Shown: in pieces, positions 52,080-64,000 of the stretch
Position numbering within the stretch: the first letter of the stretch is position 1
Layout of the letters: each line of letters begins with the position of its first letter
NCBI GenBank assembly: GCA_003342895.1
Contig: PTFA01000041.1
Span: 4,551,983-4,615,982 of the forward strand
Direction: 5' to 3'
DNA length: 64,000 bases
Origin: Casuarius casuarius
Lineage: Eukaryota; Chordata; Aves; Casuariiformes; Casuariidae
Notes under the pieces: model-generated
The model's input: only the letters and a program-made list of their open reading frames with translations
Told to the model about the DNA's origin: nothing
The model's database searches: none
Program-made: the position numbers and the translations under genes

Positions 52080-52440
52080 GGCACTGACAGCCCTCGCTGT
52101 TGCTGCCCCAGGGGCCGCCCCACGCCAGGCCCAGGCCGCCATCTCAGCCGGGCCCGGGGCCGCCAGTCGCTGCTCCGCACTGCTGCAGTGGTGGAGCTGG
52201 CTCCATCCCCACCAGTGCCCTGGCCCTGCCCAGCCATGGCCCAGCCTCGGCCCCGCGGTGGCCCCAGTCCCCCGGGGCAGAGGGACAGGCCCTGCGGCCA
52301 GGCCTGGCCCAGCCCTGCCGGCAGCCCCCGCGGCGCCCCCACACCCAGGTTGGCAGCTACGTGCGCGAAGCCGAGGGGAGACGGAGCACGTGCACTTTAT
52401 ATTGCCACAGTCTCCGATTCCTCCACTCGTCTCCAGGCAG
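52080..52440. promoter_or_regulatory. CpG island, candidate promoter
   Basis: About 26 CpGs fall in 360 bp of strongly GC-rich sequence, while the flanks have almost none, so CpG depletion by methylation has not acted here. A CACGTG E-box sits at about 52387. On the plus strand a good splice donor (G|GTGAGT, GT at 52443-52444) lies at the edge, as at the end of a non-coding first exon. On the minus strand an ATG in good context (GAGATGGCGG, start at 52142) opens a 114-codon frame. Direction of transcription cannot be settled. An island retained from a GC-rich insertion is an alternative. Confidence 0.65.
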
Positions 52441-54948
52441 TGGTGAGTTGAGAACTTCTGCACCTGAACCTTGTTTAGATTGAGGCAAACAGACATCTTG
52501 TTGTCGGTGTAAAAGGGGCCTGAAGCAGGTATTCCTTTAGATGAGAGAGAATTGGGACTCCTCAGCTCTCTTCTTCTGCTGTGTGGTACCATCATGCCTT
52601 GTTAAAAGTGGTTTCATTTTTACCCGAAAAGTGGTCATTTGTCACACAGGCATAGTAATTCCTGTGCAGAGGTACATATTTTTGTGCAGAACTTTGAATT
52701 TTTACCGTGTTATGTTAATACATAAATAACTCATAGACATCTCTTTAGCATTACCCTGAAATCTAGCAGTCCATCTAAATCATAATTAAAATGAGGGAAT
52801 GTAACCAGGGCTACCAGTCCAGTCTTATATTTGCATAATACAATTAAAATTAAAAATAGTTTCCCCAGTACAAGTCAGGACTAATGTTCTGTTTCTTTAT
52901 GGGAAATATAGATACTCTTAAACTTTCCCACCAGTTTCTTTAAGAAGATCAAACCACAGAAAAGCACTAACCAGTCAAATAACCGTCTAAGAAACTTAAA
53001 TGTCATGTTTTGTAAAGAAGATACGAGTGAAGAGATCTTCTGAGAGAGAAGATATTGAATTCCACAGTGGAAATCCCACTACAGGTTGCAGAAGAGTAAG
53101 ATAAGCAGAGAGACGTAAGCCATTTCTGTTAATACCTGAACGGTGCCCTGAAAAGTGAGAGGCATGTAACCTAATTCTGGACTTGTTTTCTAAAAATTAT
53201 TTCTTTAAAATAAAATGATAGCTTGGCAATATGGCTTGCAATGTATTATGGCCTATTTAATAAACACACAAATCACTGATAGAAGATACTTAGTTATTTA
53301 GTGGAAAAGAGCTTTGACAAATGCCAGGAAATAATTTCAAAACGGAGACATAGTTCTATCTGTTTTTCAAATAATTCATAGAAAATACACTTCTAAAATG
53401 CCAGATATTTTATTCCTAGGTAAAGCTGACTGCCTTATTGTCTACTTTAAAAGTCAGTTATAGATTATGTCTACTTTTTAATTCCCGCAAGGAAATGACA
53501 TATTTTCATCCCATTAAAGATTAACATTCACTTCGACCCTATATTTTATGAAAATAAATTTAAAATGCTACATTTTTGATAGCACTAGAGCTTTGAATTT
53601 GCTGATTAATATCCACTGGGATATGCAACTCAGGCTGCATGCTAGTTAAAATAATAAAGTGCTCCTTCTCCTTTGGTCGCAGCTGAAAGAATAGCAGGTG
53701 GTCACTGTTTACCCTGCTAAAGCAAGCCATTTGGTTAGAAAAAGCTCATTTTGGACCAAGCTGAATGCCATGCCTGAGCGATTCTACTCCTAACAAAGCA
53801 GCTGAGAGTCTCATTCATATTGTTCCATTTGAATGAGAATTAGATACTAGTGATTGCATGTTCAGGAGCTGCTATTACAAAATGGTTCTCCAGACATGTT
53901 TATTGAAGACTCTCAGCCTAAGAATTTGGGAATAATCTGTTAATGGACCCACACTTTTCATGTTTGACTTTATGGATTAAAGTCAAGCAGAAGCAGCAAG
54001 GAAAGGAGCAGGAGGGGAGGCAGCATCGTCTCTTTGTGACAGCTGCCTTTACTGCCTGGACTCCTCCTGCATGTGCATCGTGGAAGCAGTGGGCCTATAT
54101 ATTTTCATTATGGAGAGGGAATGTAACTGCTCAGTGTGATACCAGTGAAACTAGACAGGAACCCGTGCTCAAATTACATCCATGGACAATTACAATGCAA
54201 ACTACTGTGATCACTACCAGATCTCGGACAAAATGTTGAAACAAACTGAAATCTAGATCCTACTACTTTTATAGGTAACAGTTTCCCCTGCATGCACTTG
54301 AAAAACTTGTTCTGGAAAAGCTGTTTTTTTTTCCTTGCCTGCTTTGCAAATTGGGAGAGTATCACACTTTATCTCAGTGGCCTAGTTGTCTAATGACAGT
54401 CTAGAATATCTCCTCTAAGTGTGCAGTATGGCAGAGCTCCTTAGAAATAGCAATTCATACGTTGTGAAGCTGAGGGCCACACTTCTCAAAATCAATCCAG
54501 AGTGAACTGGAAACTATAGGTATCTAATTTCAGCTTCTCACAGGCTACCAAAGAAATCTAAAACTATCACATGCCTCATGAAGCTACCTTTTAAATTTGG
54601 GTTATTCACTTTTAGATTCTGTTATTTTTTCCTGTAGAGGATGCCAGTTAAAATAAGGAATTAGGAATAAATAGAGCCTCCTATGATGTTTAAATTATTG
54701 TAGTTGGTCAGCTAGTAAGATTCTCTCAAGCTGTTTACCATGGGGAAATGGGAAAATGGTAAGAGCCCTTCTTTGGGTTCCTTCTAGGTATCTATAGCAT
54801 ACAGGCCATCAGAAATATATCATATAGGTTCTACCAATGAGAAGTTAATTAAATAGAATGAGCTTTCAACAATTCTGCTCTCTTAGCAGTCTTGAGATTT
54901 TTTAGGCAGTATCTTTATTTCAACTAGAACAAACTTTTAAAAATTTGT
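52441..54948. other. AT-rich intergenic or intronic sequence
   Basis: Nothing recognisable beyond the splice-donor-like site at its left edge. Confidence 0.6.
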
Positions 54949-54992
54949 ATTTATGTATTTATACATATGTATGTATGTATATCTATATATAT
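54949..54992. repeat. TATG/TA microsatellite
   Basis: Short imperfect tract of TATG, TATT and TA units. Confidence 0.85.
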
Positions 54993-57900
54993 GGCCAAAA
55001 GTGAAAATACCAAAGCACTTTGAAAGAGACTTGTATTTTGAGGACATCACAGCTTGTGCAAAAGCAATGAATATTAGAAAACTTGTGAGAGAATCAGAAT
55101 CTGTGAGATTTGCAGCTCAATAATCAAACTAAAAAATTGAAGAAGAATTTTAATTAAACCTTTTATGTGCAGGGTATTTATCTGAGCTTTTCATTTGGAA
55201 TTTCACTTTAAATAGGGCTTGGTTCTGTTTCTCCACTGAGTGTTTTTCTTTTTCTAGCAATTTTTCAATACTAAATTAATCTTATAGTCTTTGACAGTTT
55301 GCTGCCATTTAAGAAACACATTGCATCCTTAGTTAACATGCTTATCATTGCAAGAACAACGCAATCTAATCAATCAAAGGCAAACATGGAAACTCTAGTC
55401 TGTGTTTTTTCTTTTAATCTAGATTGCACGGCAGTCTCTTGTAACTCTTAAAATGTCTTATCAAACAAGGTTCACTTCTTGTTCTACCCTTTTTTTCCCC
55501 TTCTATACAATAGCAGTAAAAATACTGAACTCTTTGGTGAAGCAGTTTTTGATCAAATGATGAAAAATGATGTTAGAACTAGGTATTATTACTAAACTAA
55601 GATCCGAAATAATGACTGATATAAAGAGCCTCTGGCTTATTATGCTTTCAAACTTGAAATCCTTCCATTGACTTCCAATGAAATTCTTTATTAATGTTAA
55701 AAGTTTTCCTGATAACTGAGACATTTTCTTGGGTTCATATGTTTCAGAATTACTGGAGTGACGCACTGTGTTTCTGCCTCTCTGATCTGCTGACTCATTC
55801 ATTTCCTCTTACCAGGGAAGATAAGAGGAAGACTGCTGGGTTAGAGCTTTTACTGTTCTTGTCCTATGCATCTGGCACTCCTTTAGAGATTAGGCTATTT
55901 CCAGCTGGGGAACTTTTAAAATAGCAAATTAAAATTTTTTTGGCTTGATAAAGCATTTGATTACCGAAACATCAGGATTAGGTATAACCTCTAAAGTTAT
56001 TGTAAAAGGTTTTTTTTTTCTTCCTTTTAATATGTCTTTTTTTAAATTTGCCCATGAAAGAATATGAAAATCGTTTTTGTTTCCAGAATACATACCCTGC
56101 CAAATTCCTTGATCTTCTCTACTGCTCTCCTGAAGATTTTTGCTTCGCAATTATAAGTTGAGACACTTTCCCTTTTTGCAGGTCTTTGTGATAACTTAAA
56201 CATACATCAGCAATAGAACTTTCAGCAGTGTAAGTTTTCACAGAGTTTTTAACCTTCTCTGAAGATTAGCAACTGTCGAAAAAATCATGAGTATTTTAAA
56301 AAAAATACCACCAACTGTAAAACCCATTGAAGGGTTCTTCAAAATTGCTGGAAGAGTGGGAATGTTCTGCAGTAGTTTTCAGGGGGATGACTCTCTGCAC
56401 CATTGGGTTGCCAGCTCTGCTGCCACGAGTGACATGTAGGAAAAGAAAAAGTTAGTTACCAAGAGTACAGGAGGTAAAGCATGACTTGACAGGTGGCTAG
56501 GGACTCAGTCTCTGCAGAAGACAAGCCACTTAAGAAGAGGGATATGAGTTGGAGAGCTTTCTGTTTCATTGCTTTGCTGTGGTGCAGGGCTTTCCGGTAG
56601 CTGATGATGTGAATGAGCTGTTATCTGCAGTATGAAGATTCTTTGCATCTTTTGAGCTAAGATCAGGTTTGCACTCTGAAGTATTTTTCCCTTTGGGCTG
56701 ATAATCAGAAGTTTGGTCATGACTACTGTCCGGATAAGAGTCCTGGTTTGATGACCTGTTCTAAAAGACAGCTGAAACTGCAGTTTAAATTCTGAGGAAG
56801 ACAATTTCTCCTCCCATGGACACTATTGTTGGATTTAGACTCTGAATTGACTCTGAGTCATCCCCTCCATGACTGTCCTTGCAGATCCCATTGGTTGTCA
56901 TCATCCAGAGAAGTCCAAGTGGTCCAGAAACCTGGCAGAGTCCTCACTGGAGGGTTCTCAAGCAAAAGCTAGCTGACTGCAGCGAAAAGGTATCTAAAAA
57001 CTCTAATAAATCCACTAAATTGGAAGCAAAGAAGAGATTTCTTGCTCATAAGATTTACCAAATCCTTCAGTTGCTTTAGGCCACAGATAGCTATGAGGAA
57101 GATCCTACCTGGCTCCGCTCCATGACTGACATGAGAGCCTTGTGAGAAAATCAGATCCGCATTGTCTCTGTGCAGCCAGTGCAATATCTTCAGGGCAGAA
57201 AATGTTACATTGTTTCCTCTTCATTTTTGTCCCAGCCAAGCATAGCGTAGCAGTGAAGAGATTGCTGTCATTTCAGCCATGACTTGGGTGCTGAAAGCAT
57301 GACTTTCATAGCTATTAAATCCTAGCTGAAGGTACATTGTCCTGTGTAAGTGGGACAGTTTCTTCAAGAGGCCAGGCTAGCAGCTTTTCTTAAAACAGCT
57401 GTAATATGGGTTGTGTTCATGAAACCATCATTTGACACTGACAGGCTGGCCAACTTTTCCTTTTGTTAGCTCCTTCATTTGTGGTGAACTTTATTGACAA
57501 GGTCACAGTGAAATTACAATTACAGGTTTTATGTGTATAAACACTCTCACCTCCATATAATATATACATTAAAGTTTTCTTTTCAGTTTGGGCGCAGTAT
57601 GAAGACTGACTTTGTTTAGCTCGTCAATGCTTTTTCTTCTACAGATGGATGAAGTCAGATCAGTTATGCGTATCCATTCGGCTATTCATGAGATACTGTT
57701 AATATACCTATAAAACTTAGTGCTATGGGCTGGGCTGTCCTTATTCTTTACCCAGAAAAAGTCCTACTGAGTAATGTTAGACAGTCAGTTTCTCTCCTCT
57801 GAGAACTGTTTTTTGCAAGAGTTTATCCAGCTCCTTTTTTCTTGTTCAGCTTGAAACCAAGCAGTTGAAGGTGCTGGTATGAGCACCTGGCCAGCTTGCC

Positions 57901-60900
57901 TTCAGTGCACAGACACAGGTTAGCTTTGTATTTTCTCTTCTCTTCTCCAGATGGCACAGCTGAATGCCTGTTCTTGGTTCTGGCTGGCATTGACATATGG
58001 ATGTATGAAAGCTAATTTAGGCTGTCTTGGATGGCATTTGCTTTATTCGTATCTTCACAATTATACATATCTTCCCTTAAGACAGTGGCTGGGTGAGGTG
58101 GGACTGTGGAGGGAAGAGAAAACGGTTCCTTCCCATTGGGCATCTGAGCACATTTGGTATGGAGGGACTGCAGGATGTAGCTGGCGAAGGAACAGGGAAC
58201 TGGAGGCTTATGATATGGAGCAGAGAGAAGCCAGCCAGGCCTCCTAGATGATGGAGATGGCCTTCCTGGGACTCAGAGGGTACTGGGAAGAGTTTATTGC
58301 TCCTCTGAAGTCATGGAGTTGCTTGGAAACAAGGATGAAGTGGATGGGGAGAGAGTTTGTGTACCAAACTTTTTAAACAATCTTGTTCAGTTGTTCCTGG
58401 TTGCTCTGTTTGAAAAGTTATGTTTCTAATCCCCCCGCCCCAGATAAAACCTGGCTGTTTTGTCTTTGGCCTTCTTTGAGGATTTCCACTGTAGACAGCT
58501 TGGCATCCTGTCACAACACCCAAGCCAGATAAAAATCAAACAAAACAGAGATTATTGTGAGGAATGTATCTTCCTGTTGGATTGAAGATGCTTATTGGCC
58601 ATTTGTTTTTCATTTGACCAATGAATAGTCTGATTTTATTCCCAGTTATTCCTTGATTGTCTTAGAACTAGCCAGAACATCTTTCTTTTATATGTGGCCA
58701 AGAGGATGCAGTTCATAGGTACAAACATCCATACTATGATCTATGTAAACACTACTTCTTAAATCTATTGAAATAATTTTGTTGGTGCAGAGAAAAGGGT
58801 TCCAGCTGTTCACTAGAGGAATGTTGAGATGATTATATTTTGGGTACCCTGTGATCTATGTTGATTGCTTATTGATTTTTGGGTGGAGTTTAGAGTGTTG
58901 GTTTGGATTTACGATATACTAACTGGCTTAATTTCTCCCTTGAGAAACTACCTTTTTCTTTATGCTATACTGATGCAGCAGAAATCTCTGCAGATATCCA
59001 CACTTTATCTTCTGAGCTCTAATAAAAAAAGAACTGCCACTGAAAGATTAGCGTATAGGAGGGCGTCTGACTTTAGAACTTAACCCATGTTCTCTAAGCA
59101 GAGAGGGCCTCTAAGAAAGCCTGACTTTAGAGTGCCCATGCAAAGCCCATCATTTTAGGGGTGCTTTTCGGGAGGAATTTATTCCTTGAGCAAGTTGTTG
59201 GAATTCAGTTTTGTGTGCTGGAAAGATTAACCTGCTTGTATTCAAATCTATGGTTCCAGTAAGTCTGAGTATTTCAAACCTGAAGCTTAGCTGAGGCTCA
59301 GCAAACAGCATATAAAAATAAAACAGGCTCGTTTGCTTAATTTTTGAGATAAAAAGAGACTCAAGGTTATCAGATGAGATAGTGGAAATTAGGAGACAGT
59401 CATTGTTTGAATAATGTATTAAGACTCCAGAACACAAATTGCAAACCAATGTCAGAAGGTGGGAACAGCAAAATGGGTGAGAAAGACATACAAAGATACA
59501 GACCAGCTATAAGGACCCAGAAGGTAATACTATTTTATTTGATTTCTTTTTTTCCCTTCTGAGATGGCAGCTGGAATATGATTTGCTATATATTCATTTT
59601 TAGGCTTTTTTCTCATTTTCATTAAACATATAAGCAAGCCATTACACACACAGAAACAAGAAAAAAACCCTGGGAAATTAACAGGCACAAAATAATGTTC
59701 AGAGGGGAAATAGAAAATCAGAAATAAACTACTAGGTCTTGATACAAGGCATTATATTTAAATGAAAGCAATAGTAAAAAACTCCAAAGAATTATTGAAA
59801 GCATTGTAAAGCTCCTGCTTGAACAACAGACTCTTTTACAAGATAGGCTTTCTGGGTCAGGTTGTGGCTTCCACTGTTCTGCTGTATAGAAAGGACTGTG
59901 AAAAGCAGCCCTAACTGGGCAGTTGCAGATTCTCTTGGCATTGGGGTGTTTTGTGACATCCAAGGGTTTGCACTGGATGATGTACTAAGGATACATTAGG
60001 AAAAGGAAGCGAGGCCAGCTGTGTAATTGTCCCTCAGGACATCTCAGTCCCAGCCCAAATCAAAGTCCCTGGGGGGACACTCATCTGTTCCCAGAGTCAT
60101 TTTGTATCCCTGCTGTACTCAGCTTTCCAGAGAGATAGATATATATAGGAGGAGCCCTCACACTCCTCTCAAAATGGACACCATGTGCTGTTTGACCAGA
60201 TTCAAAGATCATATCCTTTATACTGTGCTGTTATGGAAAGTATTTGAGGACCCCAAAATGTTTAGTTATTTTCTCATAATTGGTCTGTGTAGGCAAAGGA
60301 AAGGTTTAGTCTGAAAATATACAGGGGATTTCCAGCTGCTCTTTGCTGCAGCGATGCAGACGCTGAGGAAGATGTAGTACCTAGTAAGAAGTACATAATC
60401 GCGTCATCCTTGCATGCATTTTCAAGCCCTCTGTTACAGGCTTAGCTTTTCAGGGCAGATCTGTAGTTTATTGTATGAGGAATTCTATATCCCACAAGTG
60501 GAAATGCATAGAGGCCCTCAAAGAGAACAGGTAATCTTAAATGAAAGTCATACTGACCCTTTAACTAGCAGTGGCATTGCCACACAGCTTGCTACAAATG
60601 AAGACTGACAAATTGTCTTAGCAGGATATAGGCTTTCAATTTGCTGTGGTCTCACATCCTAGCAATTGCAAGCTACAAGGATGCAACATGCATTTCACAG
60701 CTGTTATAGATAGATCTGTCCAAGGCAGGTGTGGGTTCAGCTGGAGAAGTGGAAGAAATAAGGACTCCTGAGTTTACCATTCATTGGCAATAGGAATCCT
60801 GCACATTCCTTCTTCTGCTCTGGGGAAAGGCCAGGAAAGGGGTTGGGAAACTGAGAGCATTGAGATGTTATAATTAGCATGAGTTCTTTTGCCAGACATT

Positions 60901-63900
60901 CAAATTCTAGAAAGTGATCCCCTCCAGGTCCACTTGGAAAAGTTTGCAAACTCTTCTCTATTTTCCTCTTAGATTCAAGGGGGAAAGCAGGTCTGAAAGC
61001 TGCCAGTACTTCTTTATTGGAATCAGCTGTTTTAGCTGAGGCTGAGCCCAGCCATATAAACAGAGAGAGAAAGGAAAAGAGTTTTGTGAAGTCAAAAGCA
61101 AAAATAGCTTGTTTGAAATATTCTTCTCTCTTTTTCTCTCTCTGCACTCTTCAATTGATTTAACTTAATTAGGATCTACTGGGTCTCACAGGCTTTTTTT
61201 TTTTTTAAACAGACATGTAAAAAGAATAAGAGATGTTTTGCAATGTGGGGCTGTGGTTTATGAGTTTTATTTGCCAAGATACCCTCAAGAGAGATAGCAC
61301 CTCATTTTCACAAATATCCCGGGAGATAGCAGGTGCTTTAAGAAATGTTCACATTTGTATCTGGCAAGTTCAAATAGCCAAATTAGTCAAAGAGTATTTA
61401 CCCCCTAAATCAAATATCTAAAATCCTTTCCAGTTATGTGCCAGACCAGGAAATGCCATCGAAATGGACAGCTATCCAGCTGCAGTTCCGTTTGAAAGCA
61501 TTGGTGGTGATCTCAAATCTGTTCAGGTTAAAGGAAAGATTCCCACAAGTTGTGCCCTTTCTTTCTCACTTCAACATGGGATATTTTCCTCATCGCTTGT
61601 GGGATATTTGGAGGTGGCTAATCAGAAATCTTCAAGCATTAAGAGGCCAAGATGGAGATTTCTGAAACACTCTGTTTACCAGACATTTGTATCCCTTTCT
61701 GGCAGAATGATAGCAATCTACCCAAAGATGGGAATGTGAACAGACACTTAATGAAGATGGCTTGCACTGAAACTCTGTGGTCTGTTCAGGATGCAGAAAA
61801 TAAAGGTGGATTTGTTGGAAGAGGCTGTGCTACAAGCAAGCATCTTACTTAATCTCAGTTACTCACACAGCAGACATCTGCAGCTGAGCTGAGCCAGCCA
61901 CCTCAGGCTTCCATAAAAATTAAATGTATTGGCCAGATATCTACTATTATAAGGGCAACCTGGGTGACAGTCACTACATGTCTGCATGTAGGCAGAGGAA
62001 ACCTCCTTACAGTGACTAACAGTGGTCAGAACATCATGGCGAGGAAGACCTCTATCATGTATGGAATTAAGGCCAAAGCCTCATAGACTGGCTGGCAACA
62101 TCAGCCAAGTAGCACGAGCTTTCTGAAAGTCACAATGCTTCCTATTATAAAATATGGGCAGTCATAAGAAAAGGTTATGTCTCTACCTGTCAAAAAACCA
62201 GCTAATAAATTATCAAGAGTTTGGCACGTATCTTCAGGGTTTTGAACACCTTTTATTATTCTGCCTCTCTCCTTAATCAAAATTTGTAATTATTGATCTT
62301 CCCCGTTGTGAAATTTGTGTCTGCTATATGTAAGCTCCTTTGCCAGCAATCCAGGTGCATTTGGTCTGTCTGCCTCACACCAACTAGGCCACTGCATGGA
62401 AATCCCATCCATCAATTGATTTCTGTAGGTGCTGGGTGAAATGAACAATAAACCTTTTTAACCGCAAGAAAAGTACTTTCTGTCTGGAATAAAACCAGAC
62501 ACTGAACACTTGGACAGGGCTTTAAAACTTAGACGTGACACAATTACAAAAAGGAGGATTTAAATGCTTGGTCAGGAGTAAGGAGAGGCGGGAACAAATT
62601 AGATCAAATGCAGAATAGCACTAGTTCCAACTAGATGGGCTTTGGGACGTTTCAGTGGTACAGGCATGGAGAGGAAAACTGTCTTCACCTGCTGCAGGCT
62701 CCAAGTCTCTGAATGCCAAAAAAGGAATACAGCTTTAAAACTGCAACAGTTAGGAGCAGCTGTTGTCCCTGCCTGCCACAGAGAAGCTGTGGTCCCACCG
62801 TTGATGTAGTAAACCATAGTATATGGCTGAAATGATCTTCGGAGGTTGAAGTAAAGGTGAGGACATTTCTGTCATCTTCGTTTCTGAAAGAAGGACTGCT
62901 CAGTCTTTCTTCACAATACAGCATGGATCAGCTACAGTTTGAACTGGATTTTGTGCTCTAACTGGGTGCAGAACATCCTCTTGGGCCTCTCTGCCTGCCT
63001 TATGCTTTCCCATGCTAGCTGAACGGTCTCAGCTGATGCAAGTCCAGAGACCCATGGTTGCTCTCTAAGCCTTGCCATTGCCTCTGGTGAAACTCCATTA
63101 GATTCTTCTGGAAAATAAGCTTGTGATGTTGAAGAGTCTACAAGGTCTTGCTGGACACTCTTCTTGTTTGAACAGTGTTCCTGTTTCTTCCAGCCATTTC
63201 CAGTATGTCATATCCACAGATATTTCTTCTTGGGAGATGATGCCTGGCATAACTCTCTTCTGACATAACTGCTGGTGTCCTGGATAGGCACCTTGGGACT
63301 CCAGGCATTTCTTAGTGTGGGATGCACACTGCTTTGTGAAAGATGCTCCTACCCTCACAGTGGGAGAGAAAGGAGAAGGGAGAGTTTCCAGTAGGCCATG
63401 GATCCTGAGCAGGAGTGGTGGAGGCAGGTGGTCTATACAGCATCATACCGGTGACTGGTTATTTAGGACCACAGAGGGTTACTACTATTAAAGCCATGGC
63501 CCTAGTTGGTGTGGCGAAAAGGCACTTTACAAAGATTTGCCCTGCATTAGACAGATTAATGGCACCAGAGCTCTTGCAGAGTAGGAAAGAGGAAGCTACT
63601 AATTTAGGAACTGGGACAAGCCAGGCATCCTCAGAAACATTACAGCTTGGCCAGAGAACTTCCTGTGTTTCAGATTCCAGCTTATCTCCCAGGCAAAGGT
63701 GACCCAGGACTGTCAGACTATAAATGCTTATCTGCAGTGACTGGTGACTAGCCATGTTTTGTGCTCCTAAGAATGTTAATTTGGGCTTTGGCAGGGGAAG
63801 GGTCATCAGCACAAGTGCATTCAGGCACTGGCCTGTGTTTACTCTCTGTGGTGCTTACAGTAGTAAATGAGAAGGCTGATTCTTGCTGTCATGCCTCCTC

Positions 63901-64000
63901 CAGTAACTCTGGTGGACATTGTAATGATAAACAATTGGATTCTGGGTAAGTGAAATCTCTGTCTTGGAGTTTAGCAGACAGGGGAAACTAAGGGAAGGTT
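54993..64000. other. Intergenic or intronic sequence, no feature recognised
   Basis: No exon, LINE, SINE or LTR was recognised. Slightly GC-richer patches with overlapping short frames occur at about 56480-57260 and 62600-63950. A run of about 15 T lies near 61192-61206. A 136-codon minus-strand frame at 60737-61147 starts with a leader-like hydrophobic segment but has no recognisable domain and is probably chance. Confidence 0.5.

Noticed and set aside
52143..52595. N-terminal part of the 265-codon minus-strand frame over the CpG island, and its plus-strand counterparts
   Set aside because: Gly/Ala/Pro-rich frames are open in several registers at once because GC-rich sequence has few stop codons. 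Only the part downstream of the ATG at 52142 is kept as a candidate.
60750..60800. Possible second MIR ('aggactcctgagttt')
   Set aside because: The similarity stops after about 15 bases and the diagnostic core is absent.
60737..61147. 136-codon minus-strand frame with a hydrophobic leader-like start
   Set aside because: No recognisable domain, no promoter or splice context, and frames of this length are expected by chance in 64 kb.
1..64000. CRISPR array, bacterial genes, tRNA or rRNA genes
   Set aside because: No regularly spaced direct repeats, no prokaryotic coding density, and no cloverleaf or rRNA-like sequence was seen on either strand.

Overview
This window looks like vertebrate nuclear DNA, most likely from a sauropsid (crocodilian, turtle or bird). 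It is AT-rich and has no long open reading frames, operons or bacterial-type gene spacing. The recognisable content is interspersed repeats: decayed CR1 LINE pieces, a CR1/L3-like and an L2-like reverse transcriptase relic, an amniote MIR SINE, simple repeats and one endogenous retrovirus. CR1 dominance with surviving MIR/L2/L3 relics, and no L1 or Alu/B1 copies noticed, argues for a non-mammalian amniote. A slowly evolving lineage such as crocodilians or turtles fits slightly better than a typical bird, but this is inference. No host protein-coding exon could be supported.

Layout. Bases 1-7850 are intergenic, with one conspicuous GC-richer, CpG-containing patch (about 2130-2480) that could be regulatory, a longer GC-richer stretch with one uncalled base (2800-5700), and a TG microsatellite near 5750. 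A minus-strand CR1/L3-like LINE relic with a degenerate catalytic motif lies at about 7850-8790. Bases 8790-21476 hold almost nothing recognisable. A minus-strand endogenous retrovirus with two LTRs, a polypurine tract and an imperfect 6-bp target duplication fills 21483-25900. Its internal part is only about 3.2 kb and its frames are broken.

From 25907 to 49850 the window is intergenic. It contains an antisense CR1 3' end (29276-29790), a MIR (32560-32690), two poly-C tracts (33719-33773), AT microsatellites, a perfect 30-bp palindrome (43470-43499), an L2-like RT relic (43840-44035) and several weaker repeat fragments. A minus-strand CR1 3' end (49850-50150) is followed by a plus-strand CR1 RT segment (50470-51650). 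This order is what a twin-primed, internally inverted insertion would give.

The only strong gene-control signal is a CpG island at about 52080-52440, with roughly 26 CpGs in 360 bp. It has a good splice donor on the plus strand and an ATG in good context opening a 114-codon frame on the minus strand. From 52450 to the end I see only AT-rich sequence and one short TA/TG microsatellite. The genes do not form a pathway here. The window reads as a gene-poor region or large intron with one candidate promoter. Family assignments are by eye from remembered consensus features and were not checked by any search.
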